A DNA stretch of 12,796 nt from Solirubrobacterales bacterium (lineage in GTDB: Bacteria > Actinomycetota > Thermoleophilia > Solirubrobacterales > Solirubrobacteraceae), in NCBI GenBank assembly GCA_025964065.1, contig JAOPZO010000332.1:1-12796 (forward strand), in the 5' to 3' direction. This document shows, piece by piece, positions 1 to 8,309 of the stretch. Position 1 is the first letter of the stretch; every line of letters starts with the position of its first letter. The notes beneath the pieces were generated by a model. That model had not been told where the DNA came from and made no database searches. It was given only the letters and a program-made list of their open reading frames with translations. The position numbers and the translations under genes are program-made.

Positions 1-647
<647 letters not shown>

Positions 648-651
648 GCGG

Positions 652-1482
652 TCACCCCTTGACGGCGCCGGCGGTGAGACCCGCCACGATGCGCCGTTGG
701 AAGAACAGGACGAGGATGATGATGGGGACGGTCACGACCACCGCGGCAGCGGCGATCGACCCCGTCGGCGCCGTGAACTGCGAGGCGCCCGGGAAGGACG
801 AGATGGCGGCCGGCACGGTCTGCGCGGCCTGCGTGGAGGTCAGCGACGTCGCGAAGACGAAGTCGTTCCAGGCGAAGATGAAGACGAGGATCGCGGTGGT
901 GAAGAAGCCCGGCGCCGCGAGCGGCACGATGACCTTCGTGAACGCCTGGTACGGCGTGGCGCCGTCCACCTGGGCGGCCTGCTCGAGCTCCCACGGGATC
1001 TCCCGGAAGAACGAGCTCATCGTGAAGATCGCGAGCGGGAGCGCGAAGGTCATGTACGGGATGATCAGGCCGGGCCACGTGTCGTAGAGCCCGATGTTGC
1101 GCCAGAGGTCGTACAGCGGGCCGACGACGGAGATGGGCGGGAACATCGCGATGGAGAGCGAGGCGATCAGCACGACGCGCTTGCCCGGGAACTCCAGGCG
1201 GGCGATCGCGTAGGCCGCCATGGCCGCGAGGCTCACCGCGATGAGCGTCGCGATCGCCGCGATCCCGAGCGAATTCCGAAGGGCGTCGGTGAAGATGCTC
1301 TGGTCGAAGATCCCCTCGTAGTTCTCGAAGGTCCACTTGCTCGGGAGCAGGCGGCCGTCGGCGATCGTCGTCGGGTCCTTCAGCGACAGCGAGACGAGCC
1401 AGAGGACCGGGAAGAGGGCGACGACGACGATCAGCGCGTTCGCCGCGCCCCACCCGAAGTACTTGTTGCGCTTGGTCTCCAT
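652..1482 (-). CDS. Carbohydrate ABC transporter permease, MalG/UgpE family
   Basis: This 276-residue inner-membrane permease is half of the translocation channel of the sugar importer. Six hydrophobic segments are visible, at about 14-32, 72-92, 103-121, 139-157, 192-212 and 243-262. The EAA motif that docks on the ATPase is at 168-191, with the core EQAAQVDGATPYQAF and then VPLAAPG. Length and topology are normal for MalG. The ATG at 1482 overlaps the preceding permease stop by one base (TGATG), and a strong GGGAGG ribosome site sits 6 nt upstream at 1489-1494. It is followed after 4 nt by the ATPase gene. Substrate cannot be read from the permease itself; the neighbouring GH13 enzyme suggests an alpha-glucoside. 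Confidence 0.95.
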   Translation of the reverse strand: METKRNKYFGWGAANALIVVVALFPVLWLVSLSLKDPTTIADGRLLPSKWTFENYEGIFDQSIFTDALRNSLGIAAIATLIAVSLAAMAAYAIARLEFPGKRVVLIASLSIAMFPPISVVGPLYDLWRNIGLYDTWPGLIIPYMTFALPLAIFTMSSFFREIPWELEQAAQVDGATPYQAFTKVIVPLAAPGFFTTAILVFIFAWNDFVFATSLTSTQAAQTVPAAISSFPGASQFTAPTGSIAAAAVVVTVPIIILVLFFQRRIVAGLTAGAVKG

Positions 1483-2465
1483 CACTTGCCTCCCGTGCCC
1501 GACGCGATCGTGTCCTTGCCGAGCAGCCGGATGAAGACCGCGGCGATGATGCCGACGCAGATGAACACCAGGACGCTGAGCGCCGAGCCCAGGCCGAGGT
1601 TGAGCCGGGTCAGCAGCGTGTTGTAGGAGAGGACGCTCACGGTCTCCACGCTCCGGTTCACCCCCGAGTTGCTGAGGATGAAGACGGTGTCGAAGATCCG
1701 GAACGCGTCGAGCGTGCGGAACAGGAGCGCGACGAGGATCGCCGGCTTCATGAGCGGGATCGTGATCTTCCAGAACCGCTGCCAGCCCGTGGCGCCGTCG
1801 ACCTTGGCGGCCTCGTGCAGCTCGTCCGAGACGAGCGCCAGCCCCGCGAGGAGCAGGAGCGCCATGAACGGCGTCGTCTTCCAGACCTCGGCGAGGATCG
1901 CCGTGATCCAGATGCCGGTGGTCGAGTTGAGCGGGTCGTCGTCCAGGCCGAGCGCGACGGGGACGAAGCCGCCCTCCGCGCCCGAGAACGCGAGCCGCCA
2001 GGCGAACGCGGCGACGACGGTGACGATGCCGTAGGGGATCAGCGCCGTGGTGCGCACGAGCCCGCGCCCGAAGAGCGCGCGGTGCATGACGAGCGCGAGC
2101 AGCATGCCGAGCACGAGCTCGATGACGACCGTGATGCCCGTGAGCGCGACCGTGTGCCAGAGATCCGTCCACCAGCGGGAGGACCCGAGGATCGAGACGT
2201 AGTTCGAGAGCCCGACGAACTCCGTGTCGTCCGGGAAGCGGAGGTCCGAGCGCTGCAGGCTCAGGTAGACCGCGTAGAGGATCGGATAGGCCGTGACCGC
2301 GAGCATCACGATCGCCGCGGGCGCCACGAGCATGAGCCCGAGCTTGCGCTCCGCGCGGCCGCGCTCCGTCATGACCTTCTTTCCGGGCTGCTTCCTGGCC
2401 GGCTCCGTCTCGCCGTCCGTGCCGCGGCCCGCGACCGGGACGCCCGCCGATGCCTGGACACTCAT
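1482..2465 (-). CDS. Carbohydrate ABC transporter permease, MalF/UgpA family
   Basis: This 327-residue inner-membrane permease is the partner of the MalG-type protein encoded next. A hydrophilic, charged N-terminal tail of about 40 residues precedes six hydrophobic segments at about 45-68, 105-128, 140-160, 184-212, 241-263 and 295-315. The EAA loop is at 218-241 (EAAKVDGATGWQRFW, then IPLMKP). The long periplasmic P2 loop of E. coli MalF is absent, as usual in the shorter SugA/UgpA-like permeases. The start chosen is the ATG at 2465, which overlaps the binding-protein stop in an ATGA (4 nt). An alternative ATG at 2372 (M32), preceded by AGAAGG, would remove most of the tail, and the sequence does not exclude it. 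Confidence 0.94.
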   Translation of the reverse strand: MSVQASAGVPVAGRGTDGETEPARKQPGKKVMTERGRAERKLGLMLVAPAAIVMLAVTAYPILYAVYLSLQRSDLRFPDDTEFVGLSNYVSILGSSRWWTDLWHTVALTGITVVIELVLGMLLALVMHRALFGRGLVRTTALIPYGIVTVVAAFAWRLAFSGAEGGFVPVALGLDDDPLNSTTGIWITAILAEVWKTTPFMALLLLAGLALVSDELHEAAKVDGATGWQRFWKITIPLMKPAILVALLFRTLDAFRIFDTVFILSNSGVNRSVETVSVLSYNTLLTRLNLGLGSALSVLVFICVGIIAAVFIRLLGKDTIASGTGGK

Positions 2466-3733
2466 AGGACACCATCCGCGCTGAGCGCCTTGTCGAGGTT
2501 CTTCCGGAGCTCCTCGATCGCGTTGGGCTTCGACGCGTTCACCGGGGGCGAGAGCGTCGAGTAGATCGCGAGCGAGACGTCCGAGTAGGCCGGGGTGGCG
2601 GGACGGGGCCCGCCCTTCTCGAGGCCCTCACGGATGAGGGAGGCGAAGGGGTAGATCTCCTTCGTGGCCTCGTCCTCGTAGATCGAGGAGATCGTCGGCG
2701 CGACGCCGTCGAGCTCGAGGTAGGTCTTCTGCGACTTCTCCGAGGCGAGGCAGGCCGCGGCGTCGAAGGCCTCGTCCGGGTTCTTCGAGTAGGAGCTGAC
2801 GCCCCAGTTGAAGCCGCCGATGGGGCCCTTGGCCTCCCGGTCCTCGGTCACCTGCGGGTACGGGAGCCAGCCCAGGTTGTCGAGGACCTTCTTCGCGGTG
2901 GCGTCGCCGTCCTCGGCCGCCCCCTTGATCGAGGGGTAGACGAAGGGCCAGTTGACCATGAAGGCGGCCTGCCCGCTCTGGAAGGCCAGGCGGTTCTGGT
3001 CCTCCTTCTGCTGGGCGAGCGACGGGTCCGCTGCGCGGGAGGTCGCGAGCTCGCCGATGATCCGGACGGCCTCCTGGACGGGCTCGTCGAAGTTCGGCTC
3101 GCGCGGGCCCTTGAGGATGCTGCCGCCGCCCGACTCGACGAGCGCGTTGAACCACACCGTCGTGTTCTCCGCGGCGGCGCCGGCGATCTCGAGGCGACCG
3201 CCCTCCTCGAGCTCGGAGGCCTGCTTGATGAGGCCCGACCACGTCCTGGCGGGGTCGCCGTCGACGAGGTCCTTGCGGTACCAGAGCAGTTGGGTGTTCG
3301 AGTTGCCCGGCGCGCCGTAGAGCCTGTCCTCGTACGTCGCGGTCTGCACGGGACCCTCGAGCATCCCCTCGGTGACGCGGGAGGCGATCTCCTCCGGAAA
3401 CGCCTCGATCCAGCCCGCTTCGGCGAACTCGGAGGTCCAGACGACGTCCATGCCGACGATGTCGATGGAGTCGTCCTTGGCGGCGAGGCGCCGGACGAGC
3501 GCCTGGCGCTGCGCGTCCGGGTTGTTCGCGAGCGCGTTGAACTGGATGCGGAAGGCGCCGTTCGAGGCATCGGAGCAGTCCTTGGCCGCCTGCTGGAACG
3601 AGCCGCCGGGCTGGGTCCCGGCCCACATGTTGATCGTCACCGGCCCGGCGCCGGAGTTCTCGTCGCTGCCGCACGCCGAGAGGGCGAGGGCTGCGAGGGC
3701 TGCGGTGAGTGACCCTGCGATGACCCGGAGCAT
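2462..3733 (-). CDS. Extracellular sugar-binding lipoprotein of the ABC importer (SBP family 1/8)
   Basis: This 423-residue solute-binding protein captures the sugar outside the membrane and delivers it to the permeases. The N-terminus is a classic lipoprotein signal: a hydrophobic stretch, then lipobox LSAC at 18-21, so the mature protein is lipid-anchored at C21, followed by a short polar linker. The segment IDIVGMDVVWTSEFAEAGWI (residues about 90-109) is typical of family 1 carbohydrate-binding proteins such as LpqY/ThuE/MalE relatives, and aromatic residues in WFNALV, FMVNWPF and GGFNWGV are suited to stacking on sugar rings. The ATG at 3733 has a good AGGAAGG ribosome site at 3742-3748. 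It lies 33 nt after the GH13 gene and overlaps the first permease by 4 nt. Trehalose, maltose or another alpha-glucoside is the likely ligand, inferred only from context. Confidence 0.94.
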   Translation of the reverse strand: MLRVIAGSLTAALAALALSACGSDENSGAGPVTINMWAGTQPGGSFQQAAKDCSDASNGAFRIQFNALANNPDAQRQALVRRLAAKDDSIDIVGMDVVWTSEFAEAGWIEAFPEEIASRVTEGMLEGPVQTATYEDRLYGAPGNSNTQLLWYRKDLVDGDPARTWSGLIKQASELEEGGRLEIAGAAAENTTVWFNALVESGGGSILKGPREPNFDEPVQEAVRIIGELATSRAADPSLAQQKEDQNRLAFQSGQAAFMVNWPFVYPSIKGAAEDGDATAKKVLDNLGWLPYPQVTEDREAKGPIGGFNWGVSSYSKNPDEAFDAAACLASEKSQKTYLELDGVAPTISSIYEDEATKEIYPFASLIREGLEKGGPRPATPAYSDVSLAIYSTLSPPVNASKPNAIEELRKNLDKALSADGVL

Positions 3734-3741
3734 TTCGGACG

Positions 3742-3748
3742 CCTTCCT
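3742..3748 (-). promoter_or_regulatory. Ribosome binding site of the sugar-binding lipoprotein
   Basis: AGGAAGG on the minus strand, 8 nt before the ATG at 3733. It is the clearest Shine-Dalgarno of the sugar operon, and lies in the 33-nt gap after the GH13 gene. This would allow the binding protein, usually needed in excess over the permeases, to be translated independently of coupling. Confidence 0.6.
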
Positions 3749-3766
3749 GCCCGAGCGAGAACCGCT

Positions 3767-5203
3767 TCACACCGAGCTCGTCACATTTGCAACTCCGGCT
3801 GCGAGGTGGCCGTCGGACCGGTCTCCCGTGCTCGCGACGACCGCGCCGGCCGCCGGGAACGGGCGCGGCGCGTCGGTCGTGTTGACGGCGATGACGTGGT
3901 CCCCGCGGCGGAAGGACAGCACGCCGTCGCGGACCGTGAGGTCCTCGAGCGGGCCGTCGAGCGTGCGGCGCAGCGCGATGAGGTCGCGGACGCGCCGCGC
4001 GGGCGAGCCGGGGGTGGCGCGCTGCTCCGCGGCGGACCCCTCGGGCGCGGTGACGACCTCGAGCCAGGGCGTGCCCGTGGTGAAGCCGTGGTGCGGCGCC
4101 TCCGCGGTCCAGGGCCTCGGGTGGCGGAACGCGTCGCGGCCCGCGCGGTCGTAGGGCGGCGCCTCCGGCGCGCCGGCGGGGCGGCCCGGGCCGTTGCCCA
4201 GCGCGAGCTCGTCGCCCTGGAAGAGGAAGACGGGGCCCGGGAGCGTGAGCAGCAGGAGCGCGGCGGCCGCGACGTGGTGGCGGCCGATGCGCTCGGCCAG
4301 GCGCGGGAAGTCGTGGTTGCTCAGCACCCAAGAGGCCTTGCCGGTCTCGAGGCCGGCGCGGATGCCGGCGGCCAGGGCTTCGGCGTCCCACGCGGCGAAG
4401 AAGAGCTCGAAGCAGAAGCTCGCGTCGAGGTGCTCCAGGTACCGCGGGTGGCGGCCGGACGGCAGGCCGACCTCCCCGACGAGGAACGCGTCCTCCCCCG
4501 CGCCGGCCCGCAGCGCGCGCAACGCGGCCTCCACCCCGGGCTGGTCGGAGGAGAAGCGGTGCTCGAGCGCCTCGTGCTCCGGGTGGCCGTTCATGATGCT
4601 CGGCGCCGTGGCGGCGGGGTCGTCGCGGAGCTCCGGGTCCTTCAGGAGCTGCTGCAGCGCGTCGAGGCGGAAGCCGGCGACCCCCTTGGAGCGCCAGAAC
4701 GCGAGCACGTCCCCCATCTCGCGCGCGACCTCGGGGTTGCGCCAGTCGAGGTCGGGCTGCTCGGGGTAGAACGAGTGCAGGTACCAGCCGCGGCCGTGCG
4801 GGTCCTCCGACCACGCGGGGCCGCCGAACGTGCCGCGCCAGTTGTTCGGCGGGCCGTCCACGGGCGACCAGACGTAGAGCTCCGGGCGCTCCCGGAACCA
4901 CGGGTGCTCGATGCTCGTGTGGCACGGGACGACATCGAGGAGCAGCTTGATGCCGTGCTCGGCCGCCGCGGCCGCGAGGCGCTCGACGTCCTCGACCGTC
5001 CCGAAGGCCGGGTCGACCCCGCGGTAGTCCGCGACGTCGTAGCCCCCGTCGGCCATGGGCGACGGGTTGATCGGCGAGAGCCAGAGCGCGTCCACCCCGA
5101 GCCACGCCAGGTGGTCGAGGTGGGCGGCGACGCCGCCGAGGTCCCCGACCCCGTCGCCGTCGGCGTCGGCGAACGAGCGCGGGTAGACCTGGTAGACGAC
5201 CAC
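3767..5203 (-). CDS. Cytoplasmic GH13 alpha-glucosidase / oligo-glucosidase-like enzyme
   Basis: This 478-residue alpha-amylase-superfamily glycoside hydrolase has no signal peptide, so it should act on sugar already imported by the neighbouring ABC system. The N-terminus VVYQVYPRSFADADGDGVGD is typical. The GH13 regions are: I, DVVPCH at 90-95; II, GFRLDAL with nucleophile D181; III, GEVG with acid E244; IV, SNHD with D298. The stretch KDPELRDDP after region II and NFEL-like CFELFFAAWD resemble bacterial alpha-glucosidases (GH13_30-like) more than secreted amylases. Two departures stand out: the Asn that usually precedes the region I His is Cys94, and the residue after GEV in region III is Gly rather than Trp. 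A C-terminal beta-sandwich follows to the end. The start is taken as GTG 5203, 13 nt after serA, with no clear ribosome site; this gives an N-terminus a few residues shorter than most relatives, and an upstream start inside serA is possible. Maltose/isomaltose hydrolysis is likeliest; a transglycosylase or trehalose-acting enzyme is not excluded. Confidence 0.9.
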   Translation of the reverse strand: MVVYQVYPRSFADADGDGVGDLGGVAAHLDHLAWLGVDALWLSPINPSPMADGGYDVADYRGVDPAFGTVEDVERLAAAAAEHGIKLLLDVVPCHTSIEHPWFRERPELYVWSPVDGPPNNWRGTFGGPAWSEDPHGRGWYLHSFYPEQPDLDWRNPEVAREMGDVLAFWRSKGVAGFRLDALQQLLKDPELRDDPAATAPSIMNGHPEHEALEHRFSSDQPGVEAALRALRAGAGEDAFLVGEVGLPSGRHPRYLEHLDASFCFELFFAAWDAEALAAGIRAGLETGKASWVLSNHDFPRLAERIGRHHVAAAALLLLTLPGPVFLFQGDELALGNGPGRPAGAPEAPPYDRAGRDAFRHPRPWTAEAPHHGFTTGTPWLEVVTAPEGSAAEQRATPGSPARRVRDLIALRRTLDGPLEDLTVRDGVLSFRRGDHVIAVNTTDAPRPFPAAGAVVASTGDRSDGHLAAGVANVTSSV

Positions 5204-5216
5204 CCGCGCGCCGCCG

Positions 5217-6815
5217 CTAGAGGGTGACGGTCCGCCCGGCCTGGAAGCCGTCGCCCTCGACGATGACGTCGACGACCTCCTGTGGGACGGCCCCGTCGGA
5301 GGTGACGACCATGACGGCGCTCCTGCCGTCCTCGCCCTCCGCGTGACCGACCGCGGCCGACTCGATGTTCACGCCGGCCGCGCCGAACGCCGTGCCCACG
5401 CGACCGACCATCCCGGGCTGGTCGTCGTACTTGAAGAGCGCGACGTGCTGCTCCAGCTGGAGGTTGAAGCGCTGGCCCCAGGCCTCGAGGAGGTGCGGGC
5501 GGGCGGCGCGGCCGACGACCGTGCCGACGACGCGCGTGGACTGCTCCCCGGCGACGACGGTGACGCGCAGGAGGTCCGCGAAGTCGCGGGCGCTCGTGCG
5601 CTTGGACTCCACGACGGTGATGCCGCGCTGCTCCGCGACCGAGGGGGCGTTGACGACGTTGAGGTCCTCCTCCGTCTTCCCGTCGAGGACGCCCAGGAGA
5701 ACCGAGACGCCGAGCGGGCGCGTATCGCGCTCGCCGATGCGGCCGAGGTACTCGACCTCGACGCGGTCGACGCTGCGGCCCTCCACGAGCGCCATCGCGA
5801 GCTTGCCGAGGTGGCGGGCGAGCGGCTCGAACGGGCCGAGGACCTCGCGGTCCTCCGCGGCGACGGCGGGGACGTTCACCGCGGTGGTGACCGTGCCGCC
5901 CGTGAGCGCCGCGACGACCTGCTCCGCGGCCTGGTAGCCCGCGCGGTCCGTGGCCTCCGCGGTGCTCGCGCCGAGGTGCGGCGTGACGACGACCTGCGGG
6001 TAGGCGAAGAGCGGGCTCTCCGTGATCGGCTCGGTCTTGAAGACGTCGAGGGCGGCGCCGCCGACCTTGCCCGAGTCGAGCGCCCTGACCAGATCCTCTT
6101 CCACGATCAGCGGGCCGCGGGCGACGTTCAGGATCCGCACGCCGTCCCTCATCTTCGAGAAGGCCTCCGCGTCGAGCCAGCCCTCGGTCTCCGGCGTCTT
6201 GGGCAGGTGGACCGTGATGAAGTCGGCGACGGCGTAGACCTCGTCGGAGGTCTCGGCGTGCGCGACGCCCATCTGGGCGTAGCGGTCGGCGCCGACGAAC
6301 GGGTCGAAGGCGATGACGTGCATGCCGAAGCCCTGTGCGCGCTGGGCGACGAGCTGGCCGATGCGGCCGAACCCGAGGATGCCGAGCGTCTTGTCCATGA
6401 CCTCGATGCCCGAGAACTTCGAGCGCTCCCACTTCCCGCTCGTGAGGCTCTGGTGCGCCTGCGGGATGTTGCGGGCGAGGGCGAGGAGCAGCGCGACGGT
6501 GTGCTCGGCGGCGGTGACGACGTTCGAGGCCGGGGCGTTCGCGACGATGATCCCGCGCGCAGTGGCCGCGGGGACGTCGACGTTGTCCACGCCGACCCCG
6601 GCGCGGCCGATCGCCTTCAGGTTGCCGGCGCCCTTCAGGACCTCGGCGGTGAGCTTCGAGCTCGAGCGGATGAGGATGCCGTCGTACGCGCCGAGCTCCT
6701 GGGCGAGCTCGCCGTCCGCCCAGTCCGTCTTGACCGTGACGTCGAAGTGCTCCTTGAGCAGGTCGATGCCGGAGGCGCCGATGTTCTCGGCGACCAGGAC
6801 CTTGGGGGTGCTCAT
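5217..6815 (-). CDS. serA: D-3-phosphoglycerate dehydrogenase, long form with ACT domain
   Basis: This enzyme oxidises 3-phosphoglycerate to 3-phosphohydroxypyruvate with NAD+, the first step of serine synthesis, in the cytoplasm. The 532-residue length and layout match the long actinobacterial type: substrate domain, NAD domain with GFGRIG at 148-153 and D171 at the end of the second strand, the NVARG motif with R233, E262 (TEP) and H280 (TPHLGAS) as the catalytic trio, an intervening ASB-like domain at about 315-455, and a C-terminal ACT domain at about 456-532 (DQPGMVGRVGTAFGAAGVNI). ASB plus ACT in this family is linked to serine feedback inhibition, so such control is likely. The ATG at 6815 overlaps the serC stop by 4 nt (ATGA), and a strong GGAGG lies 7 nt upstream at 6823-6827 inside serC. 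Serine is made jointly with SerC; no serB is visible here. Confidence 0.97.
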   Translation of the reverse strand: MSTPKVLVAENIGASGIDLLKEHFDVTVKTDWADGELAQELGAYDGILIRSSSKLTAEVLKGAGNLKAIGRAGVGVDNVDVPAATARGIIVANAPASNVVTAAEHTVALLLALARNIPQAHQSLTSGKWERSKFSGIEVMDKTLGILGFGRIGQLVAQRAQGFGMHVIAFDPFVGADRYAQMGVAHAETSDEVYAVADFITVHLPKTPETEGWLDAEAFSKMRDGVRILNVARGPLIVEEDLVRALDSGKVGGAALDVFKTEPITESPLFAYPQVVVTPHLGASTAEATDRAGYQAAEQVVAALTGGTVTTAVNVPAVAAEDREVLGPFEPLARHLGKLAMALVEGRSVDRVEVEYLGRIGERDTRPLGVSVLLGVLDGKTEEDLNVVNAPSVAEQRGITVVESKRTSARDFADLLRVTVVAGEQSTRVVGTVVGRAARPHLLEAWGQRFNLQLEQHVALFKYDDQPGMVGRVGTAFGAAGVNIESAAVGHAEGEDGRSAVMVVTSDGAVPQEVVDVIVEGDGFQAGRTVTL

Positions 6816-7945
6816 GACCGGGCCTCCACCACGTAGTCGATGCACTGGGTCAGCGCCCGGACGTCCGCCGGGTCGATCGCCGGGAACATCCCGACGCGGA
6901 GCTGGTTGCGGCCGAGCTTGCGGTACGGCTCGGTGTCGACGATGCCGTTCGCGCGGAGCGCCGCGGCGACCGCGGCGGCGTCGACGGCCTCGTCGAAGTC
7001 GATCGTGCCGACCACGAGCGAGCGCTTCGCCGGGTCGGTGACGAAGGGGGTGGCGAAGGCGCTGGCCTCCGCCCAGTCGTAGAGCGCGCTCGAGCTCTCC
7101 GTGGTGCGCCCGACGGCGAAATCCAGGCCGCCGTTCTGGTTCATCCACTCGACCTGGTCGGCGAGCATGAGGAGCGTCGCGACCGCGGGGGTGTTGTACG
7201 TCTGGTCCTTCTTCGAGTTGTCCAGCGCCGTGGTGAGGCTGAGGAACTCGGGGATCCAGCGGTCCGTGCGTGCGCCGACCTCGGCGATCCGCTCCTGGGC
7301 GGCCGGGCTGAGGAGCGCGAGCCAGAGGCCGCCGTCGGCGGCGAAGGACTTCTGCGGGGCGAAGTAGTAGACGTCGGCGGCGCTCGCGTCGAGCGGCAGG
7401 CCGCCGGCGCCGGAGGTCGCGTCGACGAGGACCAGCGCGTCGCCGTCGGGACGCTCCACGCCGAGCATCACCCCGGTGCTCGTCTCGTTGTGGGCCCAGG
7501 CGACGACGTCGCAGGACGGGTCGGACTGCACCGCGGGCGCGTCGCCCGGGTCGCTCTTGACGACGACCGGGTCCTGCAGGAAGGGCGCGCCGCCCGTGAC
7601 CTGGGCGAACTTGTTCGAGAACTCCCCGAAGCTCAGGTGGAGCGCCTTCTCGCGGACGAGGCCCGCCGCGGCGGCGTCCCAGAACGCGGTGGTGCCGCCG
7701 TTGCCGAGCATGACCTCGTAGCCGTCGGGGACGCTGAAGAGGTCCTTCAGCCCCTCGCGCACGCGACCGACGACGGCCTTCACGGGCTTCTGGCGGTGGC
7801 TCGTGCCCATCACGGGCACGCCGTTGACCGCGGCCTGGAGCGCTTGGAGCTGCTCCGGGCGAACCTTGGACGGGCCGCAGCCGAAGCGGCCGTCGGCCGG
7901 CTTCAGGGCGTCGGGGATGACGAGTTCGGCGGTGCTTGACGACAT
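6812..7945 (-). CDS. serC: Phosphoserine aminotransferase, actinobacterial type
   Basis: This PLP-dependent class V aminotransferase converts 3-phosphohydroxypyruvate plus glutamate to phosphoserine and 2-oxoglutarate, the step after SerA. The 377-residue protein opens with DGRFGCGPSKVRPEQ and has MGTSHRQKPVK at about 46-56, both hallmarks of the mycobacterial/actinobacterial SerC branch. The PLP lysine is K199 in YYFAPQKSFAADGG, and VDATSGAGG at 174-182 precedes it, with D175 expected to hold the pyridine nitrogen. The reading frame stays open to a GTG at 8035, but the ATG at 7945 is preferred: it gives the usual family N-terminus, and GAGG sits about 10 nt upstream. The extra 30 residues (MVNHRGATDEGP and onward) look non-coding. 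The stop overlaps the serA start. This is the first gene of the seven-gene run. Confidence 0.96.
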   Translation of the reverse strand: MSSSTAELVIPDALKPADGRFGCGPSKVRPEQLQALQAAVNGVPVMGTSHRQKPVKAVVGRVREGLKDLFSVPDGYEVMLGNGGTTAFWDAAAAGLVREKALHLSFGEFSNKFAQVTGGAPFLQDPVVVKSDPGDAPAVQSDPSCDVVAWAHNETSTGVMLGVERPDGDALVLVDATSGAGGLPLDASAADVYYFAPQKSFAADGGLWLALLSPAAQERIAEVGARTDRWIPEFLSLTTALDNSKKDQTYNTPAVATLLMLADQVEWMNQNGGLDFAVGRTTESSSALYDWAEASAFATPFVTDPAKRSLVVGTIDFDEAVDAAAVAAALRANGIVDTEPYRKLGRNQLRVGMFPAIDPADVRALTQCIDYVVEARS

Positions 7946-8022
7946 GGGCTCAGATCCTCGCAGGGGTCGGACGGCGGGAGTGCCCAGGCGCGCGGCGGTC
8001 GGTCCTTCGTCGGTCGCTCCCC

Positions 8023-8036
8023 GGTGGTTGACCACC
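8023..8036. promoter_or_regulatory. Perfect 14-bp palindrome in the serC leader (possible operator)
   Basis: GGTGGT, spacer TG, ACCACC: a perfect inverted repeat of two 6-bp arms, 77 nt upstream of the serC ATG and about 30 nt downstream of the -10-like TAGGCT. Its position fits an operator site or a small leader hairpin affecting the serC-serA-sugar operon. No regulator gene in the window matches it. In 70% GC DNA a 6-2-6 palindrome can also arise by chance. Confidence 0.35.
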
Positions 8037-8065
8037 TCGAATGCGCCAGTCGCGCCGACGGGAGG

Positions 8066-8071
8066 AGCCTA
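8066..8071 (-). promoter_or_regulatory. Putative -10 element of the serC operon promoter
   Basis: TAGGCT on the minus strand fits the actinobacterial TAnnnT -10 pattern. It lies about 120 nt upstream of the serC ATG and implies a leader of roughly 110 nt. I see no convincing -35 hexamer at the expected spacing, so this is a weak call. Confidence 0.3.
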
Positions 8072-8148
8072 GCGAAGCGCCCGTTCGCGACCCGTCGCGG
8101 CCCGGGCGGGCCGCGGACGCGGGCGCTCCGTGCCCCGCCTTGGCGCCG

Positions 8149-8189
8149 AGATCCGGATCGGCCCGACCCCCTGGCGCTGATCCGGTCTC
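8149..8189. repeat. Palindromic repeat, copy 1 (degenerate hairpin)
   Basis: The core 8152-8185 matches, in inverted orientation, 30 of 34 bases of the repeat at 8735-8768. Left arm begins TCCGGATC, the centre is ACCCCCTGG, and the right arm ends GATCCGG. Two mismatches in the stem (C12-C24, G14-G22 counted from 8152) weaken the hairpin relative to copy 2. At the one stem position where copy 2 is mismatched (C8-C28), this copy pairs (C-G). Both copies therefore look like decayed versions of one perfect palindrome. It lies in the gap between serC and the gene remnant. Confidence 0.7.
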
Positions 8190-8309
8190 AGCGTCGCGGG
8201 CGGGCCCGAGGTGTGCAGGAACCGCGGGACGTGCGGCAGGCTGCGGAGGCTCTGCACCAAGAGGCTCGTTGGCCCGCCACGGCCGCCCGGCATGCGCCAC
8301 CGTCGCCCC

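Noticed and set aside
652..2475. 607-codon minus-strand frame spanning both permeases
   Set aside because: Only its C-terminal 276 residues (from 1482) are a real permease. The earlier part is out of frame with the MalF-type gene, which has its own start, stop and EAA motif.
3806..5227. 473-codon open frame on the plus strand
   Set aside because: It mirrors the GH13 gene almost exactly and has a low-complexity Arg/Val/Ala/Glu composition.
7946..8035. 30-residue N-terminal extension of SerC from a GTG at 8035
   Set aside because: The extension crosses the leader palindrome and looks non-coding; the ATG at 7945 gives the usual family N-terminus.
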